A stretch of DNA of 64,000 nucleotides from Anaerolineales bacterium. GTDB taxonomy: Bacteria > Chloroflexota > Anaerolineae > 4572-78 > J111. Positions within the stretch are counted from its first letter, which is position 1, and every line of letters begins with the position of its first letter. The notes under the pieces are model-generated. The model worked only from the letters and a program-made list of their open reading frames with translations. It was not told where the DNA came from and did no database searches. Shown in pieces: positions 41,041 to 49,465 of this stretch. The DNA is taken from assembly GCA_015075185.1 (NCBI GenBank), contig JABTUW010000003.1:992001-1056000 (forward strand), read 5' to 3'. The position numbers were made by a program, and so were the translations under genes.

Positions 41041-41937
41041 ATGAAAAAATCGGCCAGCCTGTCCTTTAGCGAATTTCTAGTCGAAAGCATCGTCAAGGTT
41101 TTGGGCTTTTCGACCATCGGCTTTGTCGTGCTGATCTTCTTCTTCCTGCTGCGCGAGGGATTACCCACCTTTATCGAAGTCGAGTGGAGCAATCTCTTTG
41201 GCGTGCGCTGGTACCCCACCTTTGACCTTTTTGGCCTGACGCCGCTGCTGCTCGGCTCAATTTTGGTGACGGTGGTGGCGATTGTGATTGCCCTGCCGCT
41301 GGGGGTTGCCAGCGCCGTTTTTATACGCGAGGTTGCCCCCTCCTGGGTCCGGGATATTCTCAAACCGCTCATCGAAGTCTTGGCCGGGATTCCCTCGGTG
41401 GTGCTGGGCTTTTTCGGCCTGACCACCCTGGCCCCGCTGGTCCGTATCTACCTGGACGCGCCGACCGGGCTGACGGCCCTGACCGGCGCCCTGCTGCTCG
41501 GTTATATGGCCCTGCCCACCATTATCAGCGTGGCCGAAGATGCCCTGGACGCCGTACCCAAAAGCTACCGCGACGCCTCGCTGGCGATGGGAGCGACGCG
41601 CTGGCAAACCATCTGGATGGTGGTGGTTCCGGCAGCCAAGGCGGGGATCGTTACGGCGGTGATGCTGGGCATGGGCCGGGCCATCGGCGAGACAATGGCC
41701 GTCATGATGGTCACGGGCAACGCTGCCCGTCTACCCCTGGAGCTAGATGCGGTGCTGCGCCCGGTACGGACCATGACCGCCACCATCGCCGCCGAGATGG
41801 GGGAGGTGGCCCAGGGGAGTACTCACTACCACGTTCTCTTTGGCGCGGGGATTATCCTCTTTGTATTGACCTTTCTCATCAACCTGGCTGTGGCCTCGGC
41901 CCTCTTTCAACGGCGCGGCGGGCGGGGGTTGCGCTGA
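41041..41937 (+). CDS. pstC: Phosphate ABC transporter permease
   Basis: 298 residues, six hydrophobic segments. Family marks: LTPLLLGSILVTVVAIVIAL, PLGVASAVFIREVAPSWVRD, LAGIPSVVLGFFGLTTLAP, and the EAA loop SYRDASLAMGATRWQTIWMVV followed by GRAIGETMAVMMVTGN. Forms the channel with PstA. Starts 15 bases after pstS and its stop shares a base with the pstA ATG (TGATG), so translation is coupled. Confidence 0.96.
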   Translation: MKKSASLSFSEFLVESIVKVLGFSTIGFVVLIFFFLLREGLPTFIEVEWSNLFGVRWYPTFDLFGLTPLLLGSILVTVVAIVIALPLGVASAVFIREVAPSWVRDILKPLIEVLAGIPSVVLGFFGLTTLAPLVRIYLDAPTGLTALTGALLLGYMALPTIISVAEDALDAVPKSYRDASLAMGATRWQTIWMVVVPAAKAGIVTAVMLGMGRAIGETMAVMMVTGNAARLPLELDAVLRPVRTMTATIAAEMGEVAQGSTHYHVLFGAGIILFVLTFLINLAVASALFQRRGGRGLR

Positions 41938-42782
41938 TGAGCCGCTGGGCCATTCAACGCCTGGGCTTTGGGCTTTTAGGCTTGACCACCTTGATTGTGG
42001 TCGCCCCTATTTTGCTGGTCATCGGCCTCATTGTGGTCCAGGGGCTGCCCGCCCTCAATTGGGAATTTATCAGCACAGCTCCGCGTAACGGCATGAAAGA
42101 GGGCGGCATTTTTCCGGCCATCGTCGGCACTATCCTTTTGACCCTGGGCACAGCTCTGGTGGCTATTCCGGTGGGCGTCGGCGGGGCCGTCTACCTGTCC
42201 GAATATGCCCACGATACCAAGCTGACCCGCGCCATCCGCCTGGCGATTGTAAATCTGGCCGGGATTCCCTCGGTGGTTTATGGTCTCTTTGGCCTGGGCT
42301 TGTTTGTCCTGTTCCTCCAGTTCGGCACCTCGATTATCGCCGGCTCCCTGACGCTGGCCATTATGACGCTGCCCATTATCATCACCACGTCCGAGGAGGC
42401 GCTGCGGGCAGTGCCGGCCGAATTTCGCACGGTCAATATCAGCCTGGGTGGGACTAAGTGGCAGGGCATCCGTCGCATTGTTTTACCGCAGGCCCTGCCG
42501 GGCATTATCACCGGCATCATCCTGGGTATGCTGCGGGCCGCCGGCGAAACCGCACCGATTCTTTTCACTGTAGCTGCTTTCTTCTTGCCGCGCCTGCCCA
42601 GCTCGCCCTTTGACCAGGTCATGGCCCTGCCCTATCATCTTTATGTGATCAGCACCCAGGTGCCGGGCATGCCGCCCCAGCAGCAGTACGGTACCGCCCT
42701 CGTCCTGCTGATTCTGGTGCTGTCGCTGAATGTTTCGGCCACCCTGATCCGCAGCTATTTTCGCCGCCGCCGGCAGTGGTAA
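41937..42782 (+). CDS. pstA: Phosphate ABC transporter permease
   Basis: 281 residues, six hydrophobic segments. GTILLTLGTALVAIPVGVGG, AVYLSEYAHDTKLTRAIRLA, LAGIPSVVYGLFGLGLFVLF, EAA loop EFRTVNISLGGTKWQGIRRIVL and GMLRAAGETAPILFTVAAFF. Second half of the membrane channel. Overlaps pstC by one base and ends five bases before the second pstB. Typical length and gene order. Confidence 0.96.
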   Translation: MSRWAIQRLGFGLLGLTTLIVVAPILLVIGLIVVQGLPALNWEFISTAPRNGMKEGGIFPAIVGTILLTLGTALVAIPVGVGGAVYLSEYAHDTKLTRAIRLAIVNLAGIPSVVYGLFGLGLFVLFLQFGTSIIAGSLTLAIMTLPIIITTSEEALRAVPAEFRTVNISLGGTKWQGIRRIVLPQALPGIITGIILGMLRAAGETAPILFTVAAFFLPRLPSSPFDQVMALPYHLYVISTQVPGMPPQQQYGTALVLLILVLSLNVSATLIRSYFRRRRQW

Positions 42783-42787
42783 GGTAA

Positions 42788-43555
42788 ATGACCGATCCTT
42801 TGACGCCAAAAATTTCCTTTGAACACGTCACTTTTGCTTACGGCGACAATATTGCCTTGCAAGATATAACTTTGGCGATACCGCCGCAGAGCATAACTGT
42901 GCTGCTGGGTCCGGCCGGGGGCGGCAAAAGCACGCTGTTACGCTTGATCAACCGGCTCAATGATCTGGTTGAAGGCACCCAACTTTCAGGACGGATATTG
43001 ATTGACGGCGAGGATATTTACGCGCCCGGCCTTGACGTAACCCAACTGCGCCGCCGGGTCGGCATGGTCTTTGCCCTGCCGCTGCCGCTGCCCGGCACCA
43101 TTCGTCAGAATTTGATCTACGGCCCCACCCTGGCCGGGATCAAGCAGCCGGCCCGCCTGGGCGAGCTGGTGGAGCAGAGCCTGCGCCAGGCTGCCTTATG
43201 GGATGAGGTCAAAGACCGGCTGGATGATCCGGCCGTGGCTCTGTCCGGCGGGCAGCAGCAGCGGCTCTGCCTGGCCCGCACCCTGGCCCTGGAGCCGGAT
43301 ATCATCCTGCTCGACGAGCCAACCTCCGGCCTGGACCCCATCTCAACCGCCAAAGTGGAAGATTCGCTGCAAGCATTGAAAAACCAATACACGATTGTCA
43401 TTGTCCCTCATAGCATCCAGCAGGGCATCCGCGTTGGCGATTATGCGGCTTTTCTCCTGTCCAGCGAGTTGATCGAGAGCGGTCCGGCCAGAGATGTCTT
43501 TGACAATCCCACCGATAAGCGCACCGAAGATTACATCACCGGACGTTTTGGTTAG
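42788..43555 (+). CDS. pstB: Phosphate ABC transporter ATPase, second copy with altered Q-loop
   Basis: 255 residues. Walker A GPAGGGKST (Lys47), signature LSGGQQQR (152-159, canonical), Walker B IILLDEPTSGLDP, H-loop IVPHSIQQGIRVGD, end TEDYITGRFG. The Q-loop reads VGMVFALPLPLPGTI: the Gln that contacts Mg and the permease is Ala96. PstB1 (39158) has an intact Q-loop but altered signature, so one composite ATP site of a mixed dimer would be complete and the other degenerate, as in asymmetric ABC exporters. Linked by position to pstSCA. Confidence 0.94.
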   Translation: MTDPLTPKISFEHVTFAYGDNIALQDITLAIPPQSITVLLGPAGGGKSTLLRLINRLNDLVEGTQLSGRILIDGEDIYAPGLDVTQLRRRVGMVFALPLPLPGTIRQNLIYGPTLAGIKQPARLGELVEQSLRQAALWDEVKDRLDDPAVALSGGQQQRLCLARTLALEPDIILLDEPTSGLDPISTAKVEDSLQALKNQYTIVIVPHSIQQGIRVGDYAAFLLSSELIESGPARDVFDNPTDKRTEDYITGRFG

Positions 43556-43575
43556 TCCATGCTGTCGCGTATAAT
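43548..43575 (+). promoter_or_regulatory. Possible internal promoter before phoU
   Basis: TTGGTT (43548-43553) and TATAAT (43570-43575), spacing 16, at the end of pstB2. It would let phoU be made independently of the pst operon. The -35 match is modest. Confidence 0.4.
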
Positions 43576-43588
43576 AAACCTAGGCTAG

Positions 43589-43632
43589 AGGTGACTGGCA
43601 CTTGGTTAGTAGGAAAAAAGTGCCAGTCACCT
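43589..43632. repeat. GTGAC/GTCAC hairpin element, copy 4
   Basis: AGGTGACTGGCACTT (43589-43603) and AAGTGCCAGTCACCT (43618-43632), perfect 15-bp arms with a 14-base loop, in the pstB2-phoU gap and so within the transcript if the operon continues. Confidence 0.9.
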
Positions 43633-43649
43633 ATTCAAGTGAGGAGAAT

Positions 43650-44327
43650 ATGACGATACGTGTCGCTTTTGATCAAGCCTTAAAAGAGTTGCGGGATGAC
43701 GTGCTGCAAATGGGCAGCAGGGTTAACACCGCCATAGACGATGCTGTGCGCGCCTTGAAGGAGAGCAACCTTGCCCTGGCCGGGCAAATCATTGCCGAAG
43801 ATGAAAAAATCAATGAACTGCGCTTTGAGATTGAGGAGCACTGCGTTAAACTGATTGCCCGCCAGCAGCCGATGGCCGGCGACCTGCGCACTATTCTTAC
43901 GGCGATGAACATTGCCCTGGAGTTGGAGCGGATGGGCGACCACGCCAAAGGCATCGCCGTAATTGTCCAGCGCATGGGCGGCGAGGCGCCGGTTAAACCC
44001 CTGATTGACATTCCCCGCATGGCCAATATCTCGTGCGATATGCTACGCCAGAGCCTGGATGCGTTTTTGAGCGGGGACATCGAACAGGCTCAGGCTGTAG
44101 CCAAGCGCGACGACGAAGTGGATCAGCTCTACACCGAAATTTTCCAGGAATTGATCGAGATTATTGCCGCCGATACTACCCTGATTACGCGGGCCATGTT
44201 TTTGCTGTTTGCCGCCCACAACCTGGAACGCATCGCCGACCGGGTGACCAACATCTGCGAGCGGGTGATTTTCCTCAGCACCGGCCGCCTCAGCGAATTT
44301 CACAGCGAAAACGAGCCAAACATTTAA
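43650..44327 (+). CDS. phoU: Phosphate-signalling regulator PhoU
   Basis: 225 residues from ATG 43650 with GAGGAGAAT directly upstream; an earlier start would include the hairpin repeat. Two PhoU three-helix repeats with the metal-binding motifs ELERMGDHAKGIA (first) and NLERIADRVTNICERVIF (second), both E-x-x-x-D. PhoU restrains phosphate uptake and signalling when phosphate is ample. It ends the pst cluster. No phoBR genes are seen in the window. Confidence 0.95.
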   Translation: MTIRVAFDQALKELRDDVLQMGSRVNTAIDDAVRALKESNLALAGQIIAEDEKINELRFEIEEHCVKLIARQQPMAGDLRTILTAMNIALELERMGDHAKGIAVIVQRMGGEAPVKPLIDIPRMANISCDMLRQSLDAFLSGDIEQAQAVAKRDDEVDQLYTEIFQELIEIIAADTTLITRAMFLLFAAHNLERIADRVTNICERVIFLSTGRLSEFHSENEPNI

Positions 44328-44368
44328 AGCATACTATGTTTGCACTTTTGAGTTTCAGCAGAAAATTT

Positions 44369-44435
44369 ACCGCAGAGACGCAGAGAACACAGAGAAATTA
44401 ATGAAAAATCTCTGTGAACTCAGCGTCTCTGCGGT
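44369..44435. repeat. CCGCAGAGAC hairpin, copy 2
   Basis: ACCGCAGAGAC (44369) and GTCTCTGCGGT (ending 44435) with inner AGAGA/TCTCT pairing. Sits after phoU and may end its transcript. Confidence 0.85.
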
Positions 44436-44482
44436 GAAATCAGGTTGATATGATTAAAGTGCAAGGATAGGGTTAAGCGCTT

Positions 44483-45976
44483 ATGCCACGAATTGCCCTC
44501 GGCGGTATCATCCACGAAACCCACAGCTTTGCCGGCACGCCGACCACCCTGGCCGATTTCCAAACCCAATCGCTGCACTACGGCGACGAGGTGCTGCGCG
44601 CTATGGCCGGCACGCGCTCGGCCATCGGCGGGATGATCGAAGGGGCCGAGGCTCGCCGCTGGACGCTCTTGCCCACCGCTTATGGCGCGGCCATACCCGG
44701 CGGCCTGGTGGCCGAAGACGCCTATCAGGCCATTCTTCAGGAAATACTGCGGCGGCTGGCCAAGGCGATGCCGCTGGACGGCGTGCTGCTGGCTCTCCAC
44801 GGGGCGATGGTTACCACCGGCCAGCTTGATCCCGAAAGCGACATTTTGGCCCAAGTGCGCCGGGTTATTGGCCTTGACACGCCCCTCGTGGTCGAGTTGG
44901 ATATGCACGGCAACCTCAGCCCGGCCACCGTCGAACTGGCCGATGTCCTGGTCGCCTTTGACACCAATCCCCATATAGACCCCCATGCCAAAGGGCTTGA
45001 AGCCGCAGCGATCATGAACCGGCTACTCCGGCGAGAGATCAAACCCACAGCGGCTTACGCTCACCCACCGCTGCTGCTCGCGCCCCAGGCCACCGGCACG
45101 GCGGACCTGCCCCTGCGCCGGGTCCACGAACGGGCCGGGGAAATGAAGGCAAATGCCGAGGTCATCTCCATCTGTGTCATGGCCGGCTTTGCCTACGCCG
45201 ACACCCCGTTCACCGGGGCCAGCCTGGTGGTGACCACAAATGATAACCCCGGCCTGGCTCAACGCTACGTCCAGGAATTGGCCGGTATCCTCTGGCAGCA
45301 ACGCGAAGCCGTTCTGCCTCAATTTTTACCCCCAGAGGAGGCCGTCGCCCAGGCTCTAGCCCAGCCCGGCGGGCCGGTCATTCTGGTGGATTCGGCGGAC
45401 AACATCGGCGGGGGCACGCCCGGCGACGGCGCGGAAGCCCTGCGGGCGATGCTGGCCCTGGGCGTAGAAGAAGGGACCATCGTGCTGGCCGACCCGGAAG
45501 CCGCAGCCGCCTGCTGGGCCGCCGGCGAGGGCGCTAAAGTGACCCTGGCCGTCGGCGGCAAAACCGACCGCTGGCACGGTGCGCCGGTGATCGTGACCGG
45601 CACAGTCCAAGCCCTATCGGACGGCGTGTTTCAATGCGAGCTGCCCGACAACCACTTTGCCGCTTTCTTCGGCCAGACCATCCACATGGGCCGGACGGCC
45701 TGGCTGCGGGCGGGCGGGGTCAATATCATCCTGACCGAGCGCAAAATTCCGCCTTTTGACCTGGCCCAACTGCGCGGCGCTGGCGTCAGCCCCGAAGGGC
45801 AGAAGATGATCGTGGTCAAATCCGCCGTGGCCTACCGCGCCGCCTACCTGCCCATCGCCGCCGGGGTCATCGAGCTGGACACACCCGGCCTGTGCAGCGC
45901 CAATTTGAGCCGGTTCCCCTACCGGCATTTACCCCGCCCCATTTTTCCCCTTGACGAGGCCCGGTTTGTGCCGTAA
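44483..45976 (+). CDS. M81-family (MlrC-type) metallopeptidase
   Basis: 497 residues in two parts, DUF1485 (~1-290) and MlrC C-terminal (~300-490). Seen: RIALGGIIHETHSFAGTPTT (first metal-site His/Glu), DGVLLALHGAMVTTG, LVVELDMHGNLSPATVELA DVLVAFDTNPHID (Asp/His ligands), VDSADNIGGGTPGDGAEALR and NIILTERKIPPFDLAQLRG. MlrC cleaves linearised microcystin; the wide family probably hydrolyses small peptides or amides. Ends in a hairpin (45991-46017). The large peptide/amino-acid cluster begins beyond the gene cassette, suggesting the cassette entered between related genes. Confidence 0.92.
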   Translation: MPRIALGGIIHETHSFAGTPTTLADFQTQSLHYGDEVLRAMAGTRSAIGGMIEGAEARRWTLLPTAYGAAIPGGLVAEDAYQAILQEILRRLAKAMPLDGVLLALHGAMVTTGQLDPESDILAQVRRVIGLDTPLVVELDMHGNLSPATVELADVLVAFDTNPHIDPHAKGLEAAAIMNRLLRREIKPTAAYAHPPLLLAPQATGTADLPLRRVHERAGEMKANAEVISICVMAGFAYADTPFTGASLVVTTNDNPGLAQRYVQELAGILWQQREAVLPQFLPPEEAVAQALAQPGGPVILVDSADNIGGGTPGDGAEALRAMLALGVEEGTIVLADPEAAAACWAAGEGAKVTLAVGGKTDRWHGAPVIVTGTVQALSDGVFQCELPDNHFAAFFGQTIHMGRTAWLRAGGVNIILTERKIPPFDLAQLRGAGVSPEGQKMIVVKSAVAYRAAYLPIAAGVIELDTPGLCSANLSRFPYRHLPRPIFPLDEARFVP

Positions 45977-45990
45977 AATTGGGGGGGAAG

Positions 45991-46017
45991 TTTCGGTCTA
46001 AAATTTTAGGGCCGAAA
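45991..46017 (+). terminator. Hairpin after the M81 gene
   Basis: TTTCGG-T-CTAAAAT pairs with ATTTTAG-GG-CCGAAA. No long T-run, but the position, 15 bases after the stop, fits a terminator. Its sequence is echoed by ATCGGTCTAATAATT before the cassette junction. Confidence 0.5.
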
Positions 46018-46034
46018 GATCGGTCTAATAATTG

Positions 46035-47614
46035 TTAGGCATTTTTGCATCCCCAAGAAACAGTGATCTACAATGCAGATCAAGATTTTGAATATCATTT
46101 CCAATCAAGATTCTGAGAATTATGTAGTTGATTTTGCTACAGAATTTGGTTCTGGGCGAGGAGAATGGAACGGTGATCCTCCCGTAATATCGCATTCATA
46201 TGAGGTAGAATTTGAAATTAAGGAGGATTTAGTATGGGGTGAGAGCATTGTCCAAGTGGAACACGAACAGATCCCACCCATCAAATATCAAGACAATGTC
46301 TTAACTCTATATGGCAAGTTAGAGGCTGTTTATCCTGATGGAGGTGCAGATATTCGGATAGGACACTCAATTCTGATGGTCGTAACAGTTGGATCGCTTC
46401 CCGAAATAAACAGTTCGGTGCAAATCCGATCCAAAAGAACGATTATATTTCCCTATGATAAAGATGACATATTACCAGAAACTTACGACCATCAACAATC
46501 CGTAAAGGTATTCACGCCAAAGAGTTATAGAGAATACCTGAATCGTTTTGGGCAAACCATTGAAGAGTATGCTCGACTATATGAACTAGACTTGAAGCAT
46601 AAAACTCGAGAACATAAGCTCTCAGATCAAGAGCAATTACGAAGAATTGCGTGGAGAGCGGGAATATCGCTTGCTGAATTGAAGCGCTCTAATCGTCCAG
46701 AGCTAGAGAAGATGGACAAGGTCCAGTATCAACAAAGCTTGTTGCGGCAGGAGTACTTTCACAGATTGCCCGTTCATTTATTAGCGCAATGTCCTTACTG
46801 TGGCACACATATTCTACAACCTGTAGACACTTTCAGTCTTATGGGTTTCTATCCTCTCCTTAATGTTACTGAGCTTTATAGGGGGCCAGGTTGGGTTTCT
46901 GACCCACCCTTCTGGCAGCATTGTCGACATTTTGTTGTTGTTACTTTCTCAGTAAATTTGAATAACTTAACTCCTGATGATTTGCCTTTTTGGGCACTAC
47001 GCAGAAAGTGGCTTAAGATGGATTCGGCTCCTCGGGTAATGGTGTGGCCTTTGATTGCTGGTCAGACAAGCGCAGTCATTCATGCTCTGCCAGTCGGACG
47101 GTTAGATGAACCTGAACTACTCCATAGCTATACGATTTATTTTATTACTTATTTTGCTGATGATCAAACCAATCTGTACAGTGAAGAAATGTGGGTTCCG
47201 GCGGACTTCCGAAGACCAGCAACGGACGGAGTGTATTATGATCTTGATTTGATAAAATGGCTGGAAGCAGGCAGGCTTTTCTGGCTGAATCCCGACAAAT
47301 TTGAGCGTACCCTAATGCGTGGACCAGTAGAGGTTTTCCCTTATGCAAATATTCAGCCGCAAGGTTGGTATGAGATTATCGAAGATGGCCGAATAGACGG
47401 GCCAAAATCTTATCACGCAACTTGGCAAGGCCCAGCCCTACCTCCAGAACAGTCCTATCCAAAGACTGTTGAGTAGGGTAACCAGGGCAATGCCTAACAA
47501 GGCCATCAACACCGACTTGACTACCGCTGCGGTTAATGAAGATACCTCGCCCACAAAATGACTTTTTATTGTTGCGTCAGTTGCCTGCCCGTCAAGCGGG
47601 TTATGGCCGGGCCG
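46035..47614 (+). mobile_element. Integron-type gene cassette (single)
   Basis: Left junction GTTAGGC (46034-46040), a perfect GTTRRRY core site; right end an attC site (47492-47620) whose outer box GCCTAAC is the exact complement of GTTAGGC, as expected when the circular cassette opened between G and TTAGGC. The right junction GTTAGCC would be the original target. One gene runs from 33 bases inside the left core to 16 bases before attC, the standard cassette plan. No integrase is in the window, so it is a lone cassette. Its AT-richer gene fits foreign origin. Confidence 0.82.
46073..47476 (+). CDS. Unknown 467-residue protein carried by the cassette
   Basis: I do not recognise a family. Parts seen: N-terminal beta-rich region (~1-140, IKILNIISNQDSENYVVDF, EVEFEIKEDLVWGESIVQVE, TLYGKLEAVYPDGGADIRIG); a charged helical middle (~150-225, REYLNRFGQTIEEYARLYEL, SDQEQLRRIAWRAGISLAEL); a single CPYCG at ~237-241; then QHCRHFVVVTFSVNLN, and Trp/Tyr-rich strands (FWALRRKWLKMDSAPRVMVW, EEMWVPADFRRPATDGVYYD LDLI). 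No signal peptide or membrane helix. The start ATG has no strong ribosome site, common in cassettes. Codon use is AT-richer than neighbours. Cassette genes often encode defence, immunity or enzymes; no function is inferred here. Confidence 0.75.
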   Translation: MQIKILNIISNQDSENYVVDFATEFGSGRGEWNGDPPVISHSYEVEFEIKEDLVWGESIVQVEHEQIPPIKYQDNVLTLYGKLEAVYPDGGADIRIGHSILMVVTVGSLPEINSSVQIRSKRTIIFPYDKDDILPETYDHQQSVKVFTPKSYREYLNRFGQTIEEYARLYELDLKHKTREHKLSDQEQLRRIAWRAGISLAELKRSNRPELEKMDKVQYQQSLLRQEYFHRLPVHLLAQCPYCGTHILQPVDTFSLMGFYPLLNVTELYRGPGWVSDPPFWQHCRHFVVVTFSVNLNNLTPDDLPFWALRRKWLKMDSAPRVMVWPLIAGQTSAVIHALPVGRLDEPELLHSYTIYFITYFADDQTNLYSEEMWVPADFRRPATDGVYYDLDLIKWLEAGRLFWLNPDKFERTLMRGPVEVFPYANIQPQGWYEIIEDGRIDGPKSYHATWQGPALPPEQSYPKTVE

Positions 47615-47620
47615 TTAGCC
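47492..47620 (+). other. attC recombination site of the cassette
   Basis: 129 bases, within the usual attC range. Outer boxes GCCTAAC (47492-47498) and GTTAGCC (47614-47620). Inner arms: 47501-47521 pairs over 18 positions with 47591-47608, leaving C47507, A47511 and A47515 unpaired on the left side only. On the recombining bottom strand these are G, T and T, the known extrahelical-base pattern that directs integrase. Unpaired spacers AA and GGGCC, and a 69-base terminal region complete the structure. Confidence 0.85.
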
Positions 47621-47635
47621 AAAGACCAACATCCT

Positions 47636-48685
47636 TTACTGCAATGCCCCCCGCGCCGCCACCGGCCAGATGACCCCGACCTTATCCCCGCGCACGCCGA
47701 CCACCTGATTGAACAAATTGCTGACCACGCAGCAGTGGTTGGGGATGAGCGTCACCCGCTCGCCGATTTCCGGCTTGCGGGCGCAGCGGGAGAAGTCCAC
47801 GTGACCGTGCTCCTCCGACTGGCCGTAATAAACCGCGTCGGGATATTCTAGGATCAGGCCGTAGCCCTCCAGGCCCAGCAAATCCGAAGAGAAAGTTTTG
47901 CTGCCGCCGTCGAGGATGCCCCGCTCGGCCGTCGGGCGGCTGACAACGGTGCAGATGACTTTTAAGGAGCAGTCGTCCTGGCTCATCGCGCCGTTTTTAA
48001 GGGTATAGCGGTCGCCGTAGATGTACATACCGGCCCGGTGCTCGGTCACTTCGGGGTGGGTGTGGGCCTGCCACATACCCGGCGTGCTGCCGCCGCTGAC
48101 CCGCGCCACCGCCAGGCCGTCTTTTTGCAGCAGCGCTTTCGTTTCGACCACAAAGGGGTCGGTGTTCTCGTTGCTGGGATAGGTCATCAGGCCGCCAAAA
48201 CGCAGCCCCGGCGAGCGGGCGATGATCCGGGCCAGCTCCGCCGCCTCCTGCGGCGACTGCACCCCGCAGCGGCCCAGGCCGCTGTCAAATTCGACCAGCG
48301 TTTCCAGTTCCAGCCCTTCCCGCTGCGCGGCGCCGGACAGCCCGCGCAGGGTGAACTCGGAGTCGGCGGTAACGCTCAGCTTGACCCGGCGGGCCAGGCG
48401 CATGAGCCGTTCCAGTTTGCTCTCGCCGATAATGTTATAGGGCAGGAAAATATCGGGGATGCCGGCCTGGGCCATCACCTCGGCCTCGCCGATTTTCTGG
48501 CAGGTAATACCCACCGCCCCGGCCTTGAGCTGCATGTGGGCAATCTCCGGGATTTTGTGGGTTTTGATGTGCGGCCGGTTGGCAATGCCGTGCTCGTCCA
48601 GATAACGCTGAAACCTGGCGATATTCGCTTCCAGCTTGTCCAGCTCAACCACCGCCGCCGGCGTTTCGAGTTGGTTGATGTACAT
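47636..48685 (-). CDS. D-serine dehydratase / D-threonine aldolase family PLP enzyme
   Basis: 349 residues, fold-type III. PLP lysine Lys41 in NRPHIKTHKIPEIA, LVEFDSGLGRCGV, SGGSTPGMWQ, EHRAGMYIYGD, and the C-terminal metal site LIPNHCCVVSNLF with His317 and Cys319. His-x-Cys is the zinc pair of eukaryote-type D-serine dehydratase, while D-threonine aldolases have His-x-Asp; so D-serine (or similar beta-hydroxy D-amino acid) breakdown to pyruvate and ammonia is favoured. AGGAG precedes the ATG. Last gene of the long minus-strand cluster that starts with D-aminoacylase. Confidence 0.88.
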   Translation of the reverse strand: MYINQLETPAAVVELDKLEANIARFQRYLDEHGIANRPHIKTHKIPEIAHMQLKAGAVGITCQKIGEAEVMAQAGIPDIFLPYNIIGESKLERLMRLARRVKLSVTADSEFTLRGLSGAAQREGLELETLVEFDSGLGRCGVQSPQEAAELARIIARSPGLRFGGLMTYPSNENTDPFVVETKALLQKDGLAVARVSGGSTPGMWQAHTHPEVTEHRAGMYIYGDRYTLKNGAMSQDDCSLKVICTVVSRPTAERGILDGGSKTFSSDLLGLEGYGLILEYPDAVYYGQSEEHGHVDFSRCARKPEIGERVTLIPNHCCVVSNLFNQVVGVRGDKVGVIWPVAARGALQ

Positions 48686-48711
48686 GAGTTTACTCCTCAG
48701 AAAATAGTTAG

Positions 48712-48752
48712 CAGTAATCAGTGAGCAGTGAACGGTTGAGTACTGATTACTG
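48712..48752. repeat. Hairpin with AGTAATCAGT / ACTGATTACT arms
   Basis: Words of the CAGTAATCAG type form a small inverted repeat in the gap before the D-serine-dehydratase-like gene; similar words lie at 59590-59620. Confidence 0.6.
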
Positions 48753-48805
48753 ACAACTGATCACTTTCATTCTTGGTGGTGTGTCAAAGGTTCGGGAACA
48801 CTTCT

Positions 48806-49465
48806 TTATAAAATTCCGTACTTCTCAAACGCCTCTGCCGCCAGCATGCCCTTTTCCAGTTCGATTTTGATCACCTTTTCGGCGCGGGCTTTTTCCAGGC
48901 TGGCGCTAAAAACTTCGGCTTCAACCGCCCGCGGCACGACGACCACCCCATCAATATCGCCGATGATCATATCGCCGGGCTGGATGCGCACCCCGCCGAT
49001 CTCCACATCAACGCGGTAGTCAATCACCCGGCCGCGCCCCTTCTGGTCCTGGGCAAAGCGGCCGACGCAGAAAACCGGAAACTCCATCGCCAAAATTCCC
49101 TGGGTGTCCCGCACATAGCCGTTGAGCAAAGCCCCGGTCGCTCCGCGCGCCCTGGCCGCGGTAGACATCAGCTCGCCCCACATGGCATAACGGGCCGAAG
49201 CGCCGCTGGCGACATAGATTTCGCCCGGTCGCAGATCATCCAGCGCGGCAAACATGAGGCCATACGAGTCCTTGGTATCAAAAACATTGGCTTCCAACAC
49301 CGGCATCGCCCGCCCGACCAGCAACATCTGGGGGTCCAGCGGTTGAATTTCCGGCGGGAGAAACTGGTTGGTATAGCCGTGGCCATCCAGAATATCGCCA
49401 ATCACAGCGGTATACAGCTCCGCCCGCAGCAGGGCCATCAGCTCTTCATCATTTTGCCATTCCAT
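48806..49465 (-). CDS. RraA/HMG-aldolase family protein
   Basis: 219 residues. Pattern TAVIGDILDGHGYTNQFLPP, VGRAMPVLEANVFD, GELMSTAARARGATGALLNG and YVRDTQGI with the R-D that binds metal and substrate in 4-hydroxy-4-methyl-2-oxoglutarate/oxaloacetate-type lyases, then GDMIIGDIDGVVVVPRAVEA. The same fold includes RraA, an RNase E inhibitor; in this catabolic cluster an aldolase or 2-oxoacid decarboxylase role is more likely. GAGGACTATGC lies before the ATG. 120 bases upstream of the D-serine-dehydratase-like gene. Confidence 0.9.
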   Translation of the reverse strand: MEWQNDEELMALLRAELYTAVIGDILDGHGYTNQFLPPEIQPLDPQMLLVGRAMPVLEANVFDTKDSYGLMFAALDDLRPGEIYVASGASARYAMWGELMSTAARARGATGALLNGYVRDTQGILAMEFPVFCVGRFAQDQKGRGRVIDYRVDVEIGGVRIQPGDMIIGDIDGVVVVPRAVEAEVFSASLEKARAEKVIKIELEKGMLAAEAFEKYGIL

